A stretch of DNA of 64,000 nt from assembly GCA_009760855.2 (NCBI GenBank), contig WPIO01000288.1:1-64000 (forward strand), given 5' to 3'. Source of the stretch: Cristatella mucedo. Lineage: Eukaryota; Bryozoa; Phylactolaemata; Cristatellidae. The notes beneath the pieces are model-generated. The model was not told the DNA's origin. It made no database searches and worked only from the letters and a program-made list of their open reading frames with translations. Below, piece by piece: positions 1-12,647 of the stretch (position 1 is the stretch's first letter; each line of letters starts with the position of its first letter). A program made the position numbers and the translations under genes.

Positions 1-62
1 GGAAGAGCCTTAGAGGCTCTCACCACTGCGGGCAGAGGCAATATATAATCGCCCTCTTCTAG
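1..62 (-). mobile_element. Possible SINE fragment at the left edge
   Basis: AGAGCCTTAGAGGCTCTCACC and ACTGCGGGCAG resemble the minus-strand SINE body. Weak match, cut by the window edge. Confidence 0.35.
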
Positions 63-180
63 TGTAGCATCGGTGTTTGCACTGCATGGAAACTTTAAGT
101 AATAGGAGATCAGCCCAATTCTTTACACTTGAGACTAGAGAGTCATGGATTATCAATCAAACGCTATAGAATTAACGATT

Positions 181-1062
181 AGAATAATACTACTACATTT
201 GCACAGGGACGTCAGAGAACTTAATCTCTTAAATGGTTAGTGGCAGTCTGTAAGTGACATACATGTATATATAGTTATTGGCAGCATGCACAGTTTCAGC
301 ACTCATAAGCAAACAAAAAGTCACAATCGCATAGAAACAATGAATGCTGTGATAAATGGATGTGTTTTTAACGCCTTTTAAATTTTATTCAATAAAGTTA
401 TGTCGTGCCGTTAGTCGGACATGAGCTCCAGGCTTTGGGAGCATACGAACTAAACGCACGATCTGTAAAATAAACGAGGTTCGTACGAGGTTTAGCTAAG
501 AAATTAATTCAGAAAAGCGGGTGGTACGATGCCAAGCTTTGAGGCGAGAGTATATCTGATAGGTAGGCTGGAGCCCAAGCAGGAAGGACCCTAAAAGTGA
601 GAGACAGAACTTTAAAGTCAATGAGCTTCTTGACTTTGAGTAAGTGCTATAACAACTCATATAGAAGTGGCGTGACGTGACAAATATGGCACAGAAGATA
701 GACAAGCGTAACTGCAGAGTTGTTCACTAACTTTAAGCGCCTGATTGCCAAAGCCGGTAGAACAGCAAGCAAGGAGGTACTGAGGTCGAGACGGGATGTC
801 AAAAATGCACGGACCAATTTAGATATAGTATCCCAATTTAAGGAAGGCCGAATCTTTAGCAAGGTTATGAAGCTGAAAGTAGGCAGAATCAACCGGCGAG
901 CTGATGTAATCGTCTAATGAAAGGTCAGTTTGGTGCAGGACGCCTAGATTTTTTGCACATTCAACTGGACGTATACTGACTGAGCCGATTGTGAGCGTTA
1001 ACCTTTTCAATTTCTGAATCGCACTTGGTTTGCCCATGACCAGTAAGTTGATTTGCATTCAT
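181..1062 (-). mobile_element. LINE family B, 3' part
   Basis: Minus strand. The ATT-type tail is near 181-195, then the 3' UTR (gttagtggcag, cagcactcataagc) and the post-RT coding region back to LLVMGKPSAIQKLKRLTL near 1050. Frames are broken. Confidence 0.8.
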
Positions 1063-3344
1063 TAACTTATATACACCGGTGTTAGACCCAATTTATTTTC
1101 AGGCTATGCGAGCGTACTGCAACATTAATAGGAGTCGCATAGAGCTACTAACTGTAACGAGCACTAATTAAATTTATGTTGGTATTCTCGCGGGTGATAT
1201 TTGGTTGTGCAACAAGTCATCAGTCTAGAGCATAAGTAATGCCTATTCCTAAAGTTGGTCGCATTCTCCCCTGCTTCTGTTATGAGAATATGATTATCGG
1301 TTAGGGCTACTCCAAGCCGTAATTGATAGCTCAGAGGCCGCCGAGAAGAGCTTTCCGCATTACCATGTTAGACCTTTAACGCAACCAAGGTAGGCACTAA
1401 TCAGACTAAGCTCTAGGCTAAACAAAGCCGCTAATATGACATTGCTATAATCCTCAACTGACCTCAAAACACTTGCATACATGATTAAAAAAACAGCACT
1501 GATACGCAAGAAATGAAATGACTTAAAAGCTGGTAGAAAGCTAAAATAGAGGGCAGCAATTGAGAATAGAAGGCTTATGCTGTTTTCAGTTGCAGTCAAT
1601 AGGTTTTTCAATTCTTACGTGAACACCGGAAATACAGGAAAAACTTGGAAAACAAAAGAAAATTTCCGGTGAAGTGCCAATAGGTAACCTGGTCTGTTTA
1701 AGAAAATATCTTCATTACTGGATTGTCGGAACAAACGTGATCAAAATTGACTGAGATCAAGAACACTAAGGAAATCTTGAATTTTAAAACCTACTTTCAC
1801 ACTTTAGCATGACACTTGTTTAGTTGCTTTAAATTGGGAAGTTGCTTATGCTGGTAAGATAAATCTCTATAGATTTCTAAAGTTGATTTTCTCAAATGTT
1901 CCTTCTTGTTTTCGTAGGTGAATCACTTTCAAAAAGGGATCAAATCCGGTGAGAAACGTAAATAGGAATAACTGGAATGGAAATAATAGAGGTTAGTTTC
2001 ATCGCAAGTGTATTCTGGATGGCCGGACAAAAGACACATTAAATGAGGCCGAGCTAGCGGCAGCTGATCTGCACCTTTCTAACTAGGCCTGTAGATTTGA
2101 CCGCAGTTCTCAGTAGATGAAATCACGACATGCTTTAAAAGGTTCACTGGAAGAGGATTACAGAGTGCTGAAGACTTTCGCAGCGAGTGGAATAGGTCTA
2201 TGCTGAGCTGAATGAGTCCAACAGCATGAGTCCACACAGAGCTGAACATGCTGACCATCCTGTGAAGCTTGGGGGAACCAGTGAATGGTCCGAAAGATAC
2301 AGAGTAAGTTTATTATGCAATGTAATATCGAATGATCTAGTGAGGCTCATGGCAGGTGTTTCATTATTCATTATTTCATTCATTCATTTTTATTATTCAT
2401 TATCGGTTAGCCAGGCCTAGCTAAACTCTTGGGGGAATTCTGAGCTGCAGAGGTAGTACAAAGGGTGCCAGTTCATTGGCCTTGATATCCAGTAAGGAGT
2501 CATTCTTAGTCAGTATTGCTGCATGAATATAACCACCTTCGCATGATTGCAGACTCGGGCAAAGCCTTTCTGCTTGCTTTGTTTAATGTTTGGGCAGAGC
2601 GCGATACTAACGATACCCAAGTCCGTCTCAAGCGCTCCCCATCTCGCTAAGGCGTCCTTGCTACTGCAACAACCCAGTGGTTTAGGTCGTTTCTCAACAG
2701 AAGACTCCAGAGCTTTAATATAAATGGGCAAATGATATGAGAAACCTATTAAGTAGTGGTAACCTAGAGCTCCGTGCTTGGCGCACTCCTTTTTTGCAAT
2801 TTATATTCTCCCTCGTGCTGGTGTTGTCGCAAAGAAAGATCTAGGCTTTAATTTCTGTGCAGATGGCATTCAGTTACTTTTGCTTTGATTTCACCCAACT
2901 CCCCAGCATGTCAAATACTCTAAACTACATTTTTCCACATATTTCTGACTTTAGAACTTGGATGGTAGCAAAGTAACTCAAATTGATTTAGATATAATCA
3001 AATTACTCGTAATGAAAACCCCAGCGGTTCTCAAAAACTGAAAAACCCATCCATCAAATCGGGCCCTGCTCGCATACTTCCTGTAGCATTCGCACGACAC
3101 TGTCGTGTATTTTTTCCTCAGTGACCATTTACTAAACGACCAAATCAGCTGCACTCACGTCTTCCTACTTTCGGCCAGATAAAATCGTAAAGATTCGTGC
3201 CTAAATAGACACATGGACATCACATCCATGGTTTTCCAAAATTTTGTGACCCCTAGTTTGACTTCCTGAAGCCACTGCTCTTAGGTCTTCCAGTCTGAGA
3301 AGTGAGGCACTTTAGGCTGGTACGGAAATCAGTCAGCATCTAGG
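1063..3344. other. Unassigned sequence
   Basis: No gene, repeat family or coding pattern was recognised. Only short chance open frames. Downstream of the receptor gene. Confidence 0.6.
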
Positions 3345-3785
3345 ATTGGCTACCGTAAACGTCGTATCTCACATCCCAACAATTCTAACAGAGCTCCCCC
3401 AGCTCCCCGGCTTGCATAACATCAAATTGAAGGTTGTATCACTAAGTTTTAGGTTCCGTCGTTCTCTTGGTCCTGCCTATATCTACGAACGGAATCTCAA
3501 TCAGATCTGGTATTGCACCGCCCTCTGTTCTGATTCGAGTCGCTGTGCCGTTGTCGCTGTACCTCGAGACAATCCGAAATCTTTTGAGACTCGTCCTCAA
3601 AAAAATTCTCGAGTTTACTCCCGAAATAAGTCGTGACATTCCCCGTATTGACCGTATTTAAAAGGAAGCGGAAAAGCACCTGCTCCTCACAATATTTGCT
3701 AGATTTTTGCAAACTTTCCGTTTGGAGCTAATGCTTGCTGACGCTATGCATGGTACCACTCACCATAGTGATATGCTTTCTCTAA
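3345..3785 (+). mobile_element. LINE family B, diverged 3' fragment
   Basis: Encodes a degenerate LKVVSLSFRFRRSL segment matching [14 protein letters not shown] of other copies, followed by recognisable end-of-ORF and 3' UTR words (gctgacgctatgcatg). No tail. Confidence 0.6.
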
Positions 3786-4969
3786 TTCATTAATAAAGTG
3801 CATATACTGAGATTTAGTTACATAATGGCACTATGCAAATATCTTAATGTTCTTGTTATCATAATAGTGAGACCATGTTGGTTTGGGCTAGCATAGGTAC
3901 AACAGATTCTGGCGTGTAATACAAGTGTAATCTATTGAGGGCCACGAAGATTGCAGAGGCAGAAATGAGGTTCTCACGTCAAGATCTATTTTGTCTATTT
4001 TTAGACATCCGCACAAGGGAGCAAAAATATTCGGCGGTATGGCATTGCAGAACAACAAATTCCTTTCTGACTTAGCACCAGCTCCGACAAAAAAAGAGAA
4101 AAAAGCCGTTATAAATGGCTGCATGATACTGCAATTTAGAATCGCTGAGGCGTCCATGAAATCAATTGACAATGGACAACCCGGATGCTCGCTATCAAAG
4201 GAGTGGGTGAATCAATTGACAATGGACAACCCGGATGCTCGCTATCAAAGGAGTGGGTCATAGACAGATCAGCAAATAAGATGGTACTTATCTAAGGATC
4301 GCCCACTCGATGATTCGGCTAGCTTATGCAAGCCGCTGGGAGCCGCTTGTCGCCATCAAGTAATAGAGTTTCAAGTACGAGAGGCACTACTGAGGACAAA
4401 CATTTGCTTTGCGCGATCATAAAACCTGAGGCATAAGTGCTAATTGAAAGTGCTAATACTGGACAGAAATACAGAAGAGCAGGTCTCCACAAGCCGTGCA
4501 GTGGCTTGGATTCAACTGCTCGACGCTGGTAACCGGGCTATGTGAGTTGATACCTGTTGCGACTTCAATAGAATTGAAACGTCGAGTCAGTGTGAGTAAT
4601 GTAGTCTGACGCAGAGATAAAGGACGGCGTAAAGCTGATAGTAATAGCTGAATGCGTAATTGAGACTCAGAGAAAGTTTGAATCCGCTCCTAGCGGAAGA
4701 GCCGTCCTACCGCGTGTGGGACTGAACAGTCCCATAGTGTAGAAACGAAACGAAGAACGACGAGAGAGAAGTATAAGTCTCGAGAAGCTTCGAGGGGTCA
4801 GCGGCAGTCAGGGGTCAGGCTGAGTGACCAAACAGTGAGACCACACCAGGAGACCGAATACCTACGCTGGAGTACTTTGAAACGTGCTACAGCACGGCCA
4901 GGGCTACGGAAGCTGCTTGCAGGCACAAAGACTAGCACGTTCCAGCTAGAACGAGCGGTAAAGTGAGCT

Positions 4970-4971
<2 letters not shown>
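3786..4971. other. Unassigned sequence with CpG-rich part
   Basis: Holds the 50-bp tandem duplication. From about 4280 onward CpG is frequent, ending in an ACGAAACGAAGAACGACGAG stretch near 4745. No coding pattern was recognised. Confidence 0.5.
4160..4258 (+). repeat. Perfect tandem duplication, 50-bp unit
   Basis: Unit beginning AATCAATTGACAATGGACAA and ending AGGAGTGGGT is present twice in direct succession with no difference seen. Confidence 0.97.
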
Positions 4972-5005
<34 letters not shown>

Positions 5006-5032
5006 ACACGTGCACACGTGCACACACACGTG

Positions 5033-5060
<28 letters not shown>
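4972..5060 (+). repeat. (CA)n microsatellite with CACGTG interruptions
   Basis: CA repeat with four or five GTGCACAC insertions that create CACGTG words. It causes a false Cys/Val open frame on the minus strand. Confidence 0.97.
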
Positions 5061-5066
<6 letters not shown>

Positions 5067-5126
5067 CATATATTCTAAGTATATTTATCTATACGTAGAT
5101 ATATATATATATATATATATATTTTA
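5061..5126 (+). repeat. (AT)n-rich microsatellite
   Basis: Two AT runs (5056-5068 and 5098-5122) around a short AT-rich spacer, continuing from the CA repeat. Confidence 0.95.
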
Positions 5127-5524
5127 TGAAAAATCATCCTAGGATATAGCAAAGACGCCTTCGCTGGAAGCTGTCGGTATTGGTGAGTGCAGATGCTGCG
5201 TACTAGGCGTACTACCCACTGAAGCCATAAGGCAACACACTGTAGCTCGAAAGACTAGGCTTGTGGCAATAGCTCTTCTTCAAAAAGAATAAAATAGATA
5301 TACCAAAACATACAGTCCTTAAGTCAGAAACTAGATATGCTAAGGTTCCAGTTACAGTTGCACTGTTTTTTTGCACACGTTGCAAATGCTCGGACTAGCC
5401 GCTACAGCGAGCGAAGCCCTGCCATAAGCTTCAGCACTGCTATAACCATAAACACACTACGCAGCGCTAAGGGGTAGGTGGCCAAATCCCTTATACAGCT
5501 AAAGGGAAACCATAAAAAACATTT

Positions 5525-5611
5525 AGAATGAACAGCAAATATTAAGCGCCTAGAAAGAGATTGAGTTCTGTGAGGGAGCTTTATCAAGAGTATTATTATT
5601 ATTATTTTTAT
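5525..5611 (+). mobile_element. LINE family B 3' tail
   Basis: About 85 bp: AGCGCCTAGAAAGAGATTGAG, the CTTTATCAAG end and an ATT repeat. Confidence 0.8.
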
Positions 5612-8171
5612 AACAGGCTAACACCGTTTGAGCAGTCATCCCCTTGTACTAATACCAATATGTATTAAGCGTGGTTAAATTAACTCAACTTTGTTTAGCT
5701 TAAAGTGAACTGACGGGTTTAAATATCACGCATATTTACATAATCTTCTGAATTGTTTGAAATATTTGAAGAAACTTTGCTAGTAATGCAATTGCTACAA
5801 TTTGCATGCAATTTTTGAGCATTTAATTAAGCGCACCTACAAGATGCCAAATTATGTAGTCTATTTTGCAGGAAAGATGATTGAAAGTCAAACCTATTAC
5901 GAGCTGATATAGATTTTTAAGTGAACGCGTCTTACAATTGGTTGATTTGCTGGCAAATACTCAGTAGATTCTTGCTGAGAATATGGGAGTCTTCAAAAGA
6001 AGTCAAGGTTTGTGGCTTATTTGGAAATAGGTCTTCAACGGAGCTGCCTAGTATCAGCTTGGTTACTCGGATCTCACAATACGCTCTTGTATTTTAACAT
6101 GTATCTGCATGGACTGCATAAAGACTTAAAAAGTCGAAGCCTTGGTTGCCAAATTAAAGTGCACATAATAAAACAATAATTATAGTGTTCAAAGCTAACA
6201 AAGTATCCTACTAGAAATTGTACGTTGCTAGCAAAGAATTGTGAACATCGGTTAGTCATAACATTTCAAATTAGCTGAACGCATAAGCGCGTTTAGAAGC
6301 ATTAGAAAAAGGTAAATTTCTAGCGTCGTATCAAATGTCTTGTATAACGTCATTTGGCGACGTCCTGTCGGTCGGTGGTAAATTCTCTGGGCTTTAAGAA
6401 ATTTGGAGCCTTTAGCTATGATTTCCCAGGGTTTGTAGTTCATTTGAGGCTAGCTCAAATAAACTAGAGTCAAGAGAGCTGATAGTTTGTATTCAAGACC
6501 CCTGTTTAAAAATTCAATTGGAAAACTCACAGCACCAATTAAAATAACTCACTTCACGTTTTTTATTTGAGGTAGGCTGGGAAATGTAACTATAATATAA
6601 ACAGTAAAATGCATTAATAGTGGCATGAACTTGTGGACGTCAATGTAAGGAGCTTGCAAAAACTCGTGGTTCGCTTACAATATTTTAACAGTAGGTCTCA
6701 TTAAACGCACGGCAAATTTATATCATTTGTATAATCTCACTCAAATCGCGACGCAATGGTCGGCCGTACTAAAAAGTAATTTTGATGACTAGAGGTATTA
6801 AGTGCATTTAAAAAAACAGTTTTTGGGATAGCATAGCTAGCTGTCGGTCCTTAAGTGATGCCTAAATTAGTCCCTTGGGCATAAATAATATCGCAGGGCA
6901 TGACACTCTGTAAATTAACGCTCCAAAAAACATCCAAAGGTCAACCAAAAGTTACTTAAAATCTGTTTCAAGCGAGTGATATTAGAGAAACGCTTCTATC
7001 GATGGCTACCGCCGTGTGTGCAAAGCCTAGATTGGACATGTCAGTGTATTCAAGCTCTTACCTGCTGAGAAACGACGTTTGCAGAATGTCTCAATACCAG
7101 AAGCGTAAAAGTCCGCTGGTAACCGCGTGGAGTAAGAGCGAGTCCACAACACGCTCCTAACAGCAGTACGCAGTATATCCACTACGTAGCGATTGCCGCC
7201 ATCGAGCTCAGCGGATACGTGCCTCCTTTCTTCATGCCTGCCAGCTACCGGAGAGTCAACAGCTAGGAATGCGATCTCTTTACACAGCCAAGCGGCGGAG
7301 CAGCGATAACACTATTACACGGTGGAGGAAAGATAAAAGCCGGCCGAGAACTCGGCTGGCGATAGATCGGCCTGAGTAGCTGCTCTGCTGCGCCGTTTCT
7401 GCACCGATCAATTTGTGCTTCGTCTGACGCAGTTCCTGTGCCAAATACTGGAGAACGTTAAACCAGCCGGTTAACAATTAACGTTTCCTCGCTCGATCGA
7501 TATGCTTTCCACATGCCGTTAGAGTCCCCGTAAGTGGTGCCTTTCAGGACTACCACTGCTTACCACGAGTTCTCTCTTTTTTGTTTCCATCATAAATTAT
7601 CATAATGGCATCGGGCTAAAGCTATACTGTTATAAACGGGATTTAGTCGCTTCTAATTCCGAAAGAACTAGACCAAAAACAATGCGCTCATGATGGTTCT
7701 AGTTTCAGTCGACTATGAAGAATTCTAGCGAAGCCCAGAGCCTCGGTATCAGTGCAAGCTACTTGTAGGTCCTGCACTAATGCACTCATGCACTGCGGCA
7801 GCAGCGTAGTAAGACAGCAATAATGAAACCAGTGCCGTATGATAAAAAACCCATATTCGTAGCTTAGTGGAGCTTATTTGACTGCTATACAGGGTTACGG
7901 GTGGTCCACGGCGGCCATTAATTTACAGCAATCGTCGTACAGTTCACTGCCTAGAGCTCAAATTCGCTCGCGTGCCATGAACCCGACTTTCGGTGCACAA
8001 CTCACTGCCCATTAAACCGCTTCGGCTTTTACTGTGGGTTGCCATGTATTACTGCACAATCTTTCCCAGAAGTAAAAAATCAGTAACTGCGATCGATGAA
8101 TATCATTTTTATTAACGCTTATTTAGCGCGCCACCGTATCAACATTAGTTAAAGAATAAAGTAAAAAACTA
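5612..8171. other. Unassigned sequence with a CpG-dense patch at 6990-7500
   Basis: AT-rich to about 6980, then about 500 bp dense in CpG, including a 52-codon open frame at 7002-7160 on the plus strand (start MATAVCAKPR) with no recognised similarity. It could be an old element, an exon of an unknown gene or a regulatory region. Confidence 0.4.
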
Positions 8172-8255
8172 GCACATTTGATATAGCACCCTCAGAGAAC
8201 CCAATCTCTTTCTATGCACTTTAAATTTGCTGCAAAGGCAATGCCTTTCAGTAAT
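8172..8255 (-). mobile_element. LINE family B 3' tail
   Basis: Minus strand: TGATATAGCACCCTCAGAG, then AATCTCTTTCTATGCACTTT and TTTGCTGCAAAGG, the signature end of family B. Confidence 0.75.
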
Positions 8256-8524
8256 TCTTGTCAAATTTTGCAGAAGATAGTTCTTCTCCACATGATTAAC
8301 AACATTGTCAATAATTAAGGATAGATAATGAAAAGGCTACATTGGCTCATCTCAGTATGTCATATCGTCTAATGCCACTGATAACTAGATTTGCATTAAA
8401 GTATTAGCGTACGATTTATTATTAAACGATTAAAAATAATGGTAAGTGTACACTCCAGTTAGGAAACGCGAATGCAATAGAAATGTTTTACTCAGAAGAC
8501 CACCTCCACAGCTGGCCCTCACTT

Positions 8525-8543
8525 TACGGCAAATGTATAGAGC

Positions 8544-8642
<99 letters not shown>

Positions 8643-8707
8643 TGAGAGAGAGAGTGAGGAAGATTGAGTTCTCTGAGGGGGCTTTATCAAGTAAATTATT
8701 ATTGTTA
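8525..8707 (+). mobile_element. LINE family B 3' tail expanded by a (GA)n microsatellite
   Basis: GGCAAATGTATAGAGCTAGA at the left and GATTGAGTTCTCTGAGGGG then CTTTATCAAGT at the right are the two halves of the B tail. The AGAGA word between them is replaced by about 110 bp of GA repeat. Confidence 0.8.
8536..8655 (+). repeat. (GA)n microsatellite
   Basis: About 110-120 bp of near-pure GA with a few A insertions. It gives false Arg/Glu and Ser/Leu open frames on both strands. Confidence 0.97.
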
Positions 8708-9597
8708 ACATCATGTTAGATGCCCGTCAAGGATTAGGGACTACGTGCTGTGGTGATCACCTGCAGTAATCAATGGTTTCACGAATCTGTCTAGACCAGG
8801 CTGATGGAATGTGAGATACTAGGTCTTCGGGGGTCACTGTTATCAAACTCCAAGTCACTACTGTACCTATTTAATAAGGTGATTATTACTTCAAAGTAAT
8901 ATTAAATAGTGTGAGTGAAATATGCTTCAGCCGAGAATTCAGGATTTGACACGCATGACAATTGAATTTTAATTGATATTAACTAATTAGGTGTGCTGTA
9001 TAGGTACGTAGAGGGTCTCTGAGTGTCGCTGTCTTCCTCGCTTTGCTTGCCCGAATCCTATCAGCCAAGTGTATATTTCACTAAGTTTATCCTTTAGATT
9101 TCTTGCACTATGAAAGCATTCTAGTTTATCTTTTACCTCTAAACTCACCACTATCTTCGGATCAAAATGGACTACTGTTATTAGATTTTTGCAGGATTAT
9201 CAAAAAGACATTAAACCTCTACAGGTGATGATGATCGCTGCAATTTTTTTTAACTAACTCCAAGAATTGTCTGAGTGAGTTTCTTTGGCAGAAGGAGCTG
9301 TGATTGCTCCCGCACAAACTTAGAGTCTCGTTTCTTTTTACCTTAAACTAGAAATCCTTCTCTCTTTCATAACTAACTAAACCGCTCCACAAGTTTTATC
9401 CTACTCGAGCCCTCACGTCTTCTTTGGAAAAGAGAGATGTGCTGCTTAATTCTTTCACTTACATACTGTTTCTAACGAAAGCTTTTTTATTTTACTCATT
9501 ATTGAAAATTGAAATAATTCCTGCAACTCTTACTAAATGACACCTTCTCCCCTGCTCTTACCTCTAGTATATCCTTACTAGGCGTCTTTTCCTCGTG
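8708..9597. other. Unassigned sequence
   Basis: AT-rich, nothing recognised. Confidence 0.55.
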
Positions 9598-9781
9598 AGC
9601 CTTGAAGGCACTATAGGTAAAGCGGTTGCTTTTCATGACCTTGAACCCGAGATTATTGATTCGAATCCTGCGGTGGGAAAGCCTTCACCGTCACTCCAAG
9701 CGGCTGTGGCAGCCGTAAAGGCATTTCTGCCACTATAAAATGTTAACTGCTAAATCAGCTAGAATTTTTAATATATTTTAA
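9598..9781 (+). mobile_element. tRNA-derived SINE
   Basis: tRNA-like head (GGTAAAGCGGTTGCTTTTC, B-box-like GATTCGAATCC at about 9658) followed by a unique body (TCACCGTCACTCC, AGCCGTAAAGGCATTTCTGC, CACTATAAAA) and an A/T-rich end. The same order is seen in the copies at 11341, 56578 and 59150. Confidence 0.8.
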
Positions 9782-10564
9782 TGCTATTAAATTCCTTAAC
9801 AGTCTAGCCGGATAAGCCATACATAAAACATCCTATTTGTTTAGCTGAATAAAGTTTGTTAGCTACCGCATGCCAATCAAAATACCGCACTGCTTCGCAG
9901 TCGAGAAATCTCCAGCGTAGCAACCACTGAGCATTCATGGCTTTATACAGCAGCTTTGTCAGGATCTGCTGAAGGGTTGCGGTACCGCCGAAAGAAAACC
10001 CGTCTGGCGGGATATCCTGCGAACCGTCGGACTGCACTAGAAAACCAAAATGCGCAAATACAAAGTGCTTGGTTGAATGTTTTATTATCAGGAGTTTTAT
10101 AGTTAATGAAATATTATGTGCTTCAAGCTTCTTCGCGTGTACTAAGTAAATGCTAGCATGTTAAATTGAGCTCCGTTGGACAGCTGTAATAAGTAAAACA
10201 CTGGCTCTCAACCTTCCTAATGGCTCGACCCGCGTTCATGATGTTGGGGAGTCCCCCAACCACACAATTTAATTATTTTGGTCAAGATGTGGAAATGAGT
10301 GTTTTCTGACTGTCTTGGCGTTCAATGGGAAAGGGTCGGTCGACCCCCAAAAAGTTTGTGACCCACAGGTAAAAAGCTGCTGAACGAAAAGATGGCAAAG
10401 CTTCCGGCTGGCCGGCAGACACATTTGCGGCCAAGACGTCTACTGAGAAAGCACACAGTGGTGATACAAATGCAAAATATTGCAATAATAATATCCAAGT
10501 AAAGATTCCAATAAGTATCCTCGTTAATGTTTCCCTATTAATTATTTGTTGCCTGCATTTCTAA
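9782..10564. other. Unassigned sequence
   Basis: Two short open frames on the minus strand (near 9804-10037 and 10282-10485) have no recognisable domain and are treated as chance. Confidence 0.5.
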
Positions 10565-10905
10565 AATTTGGGCTCGTTTAAACAGGGATACCACATCTAA
10601 ATTGGTCCAAGCATTTTTAACATCCCGTATTAACTTCTGTAGCTCGCATCTTGCTGGTCTACCAGCCTGTACAATAAAACACTTACAGCTTGTGAGCAAT
10701 TCTGCAGCTAGGCTTGCCTGTCACGAGTGTCGCAGTTGCCACCTCATGCCGCTTCTTACCGACCGGCAGTGGTTCCCAGTCAAGCAAAACGTAGAATTCA
10801 AGGTTCTGTCACTCACTTTTAGGTCTCTTCATTCTTTGGCTCCAGCCTACATATCAGACATATTGCCGCACAAGGCTAAGCATCGTACCGCCCACTTTTT
10901 GATTT
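10565..10905 (+). mobile_element. LINE family B, internal fragment of the C-terminal region
   Basis: Encodes VQAFLTSRINFCSSHLAGLP, then LVSNSAARLACHE and [20 protein letters not shown]. Open for 101 codons, no 3' end. Confidence 0.85.
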
Positions 10906-11340
10906 AAGACTGCGGAGTACGTCTATGGCACAGGCTGCATCAGCGATTGGCTAAAAACAGCCTGGGAACTGACCCTCATCATGTTTACGTAGAATAACCG
11001 TTATAGAAGCAACATAACGTAAATCCGTTGTGATGTAGAAGAGCTTGCTGCAAAAAACTAAAGTTTATCTTAACGTATTCCTGAGATGCCAATATAATAA
11101 CATGCACGAGAACGTCAGGTCTTCTCAATAATCTGCATTTATCGAAACAATCTCACTTCATCCAAGGTTGACACGCATTCATGATTCGCATGATGTAGAA
11201 AGCGTAATCGTTATTAATGAAAAGCGCTTTTGTAACTAATATACTGGTAGCATTTTAATTAGGTTATTGAAATATGAAAATGCTAGATATTGTTTTGGTG
11301 TTTCCTGAACTAAAAGTGGTTATATTCAGAAAGCCACAGT

Positions 11341-11527
11341 TAAAAAAATTAAATAAATACAAGCCGATTTAACAGCCTCTTTTTTGTATAGCGACAGAAA
11401 AGCCTCGACGGCTATCACCACCGCTTGTAGTGGCGATAAAGGATCGCCTACCACAAGATTTGAACCCACGACCTCGGGGCCGAGGTCGTGAAAAGCAACC
11501 GCCTTAACTAGTGAGCCATTATGGCTC
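11341..11527 (-). mobile_element. tRNA-derived SINE
   Basis: Minus strand. B-box-like GGTTCAAATCTTGTGG, the hairpin CGACCTCGG/CCGAGGTCG, body with GTAGCGACA and AAGGCT words, tail of TAAATTT type. Confidence 0.82.
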
Positions 11528-11711
11528 ACCAAGTTCTGACGCTTCCAAAGTATCAAAGTATGTCTTAAATATTATACGGTCATTCGTTATCTGGGCTTAA
11601 AATTAGTATTATGCGATAGCTGGAGCTGTGCAGTTGTGGCCTCCGTACTGTAAGATTACATAATCGCGCTTTGTATCTGGACTAACCACTCAATTTTGCA
11701 TCCTTGGAGGC

Positions 11712-11778
11712 AATATAAAGCGCCTAGAAAGAGAATGATTTCTATAAGGGCACTTTATTAAATCTATTGTTATCATTA
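11712..11778 (+). mobile_element. LINE family B 3' tail
   Basis: AAAGCGCCTAGAAAGAGA, then CACTTTATTAAA and an ATT-rich end. Confidence 0.75.
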
Positions 11779-12647
11779 TTATTACGTGTAGTTAAGGTAA
11801 GTGGCATTTATGGCTGCTGGGCGCTGCGATGGTCAAAATATCTGCATTTATCAGTGCGGTTTAAAAATTTATTGTTTATTCTACAAGCCTCTAGCAACCC
11901 CAGTTATCATCACGAATCTCAAGCAAGGATTCCTGGTCCTTAAACTACCTAAAATACTGCAATAAATTCAGCCATTTCTGGACCTCGAGAAATTTTGTCG
12001 TGTACCGCACGTTAATAAAAAGACTTCGATCATGCACGGACGGTGACTGAGGGCATAAATGTGACCAAGAAAAAACTGTGATCGGCCTACATTTCAAAGT
12101 ACAATAATCCCTCCATAACAGTATGCAGACAACTAAGATTAAATGACACTGCTCATCCAAAGAGCTTCCAGCAAGCTGCCGAGGATAGGGCTACTGTTGA
12201 GACTCGGTGAATACGCATGTGAGGAGAAGTACAGACTTTTCTTATTTGCACAGATACATTTTTAGTTATTCCAATAGTTGCAATAGTAGCATCAAGACCC
12301 TGCAAACTTCGCAGTCATTATTTAATAAGTTAATTATCCCCATGAAATGGGAACCGTTAATAAAGGTCGCTTAGCAGACAAGAGTTCCAAAAAAATAATT
12401 GCTCATCGTTAGTGAGACAGTCAGGAAGCTTTCACAATTCAAGCAGTCGTGATTTCTATACTTGACCACGCAAAGCAAAGAGAGCTCTTCGTTAGTTCAG
12501 CACGAATGAATGCTGAACTTAACTAGGGCGAAAATCCAAGATACTAAACAGTAAGGGTATATGAAAAAACGGAAGCCGCAGATTTAGAGCAATTTAAGTA
12601 GAGCACACCTTTCTATTAAAACGGCTGGTTGCTTATTAAAACTTGAG

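Larger units (their letters stand above)
10906..12647. other. Unassigned sequence apart from one SINE and one LINE tail
   Basis: Outside 11341-11527 and 11712-11778 nothing was recognised. Confidence 0.5.

Noticed and set aside
4798-5055. Cys-Val-rich 85-codon open frame on the minus strand
   Set aside because: Translation of the (CA)n microsatellite; no other coding support.
8430-8719. Open frames rich in Arg-Glu or Ser-Leu on both strands
   Set aside because: They are translations of the (GA)n microsatellite.
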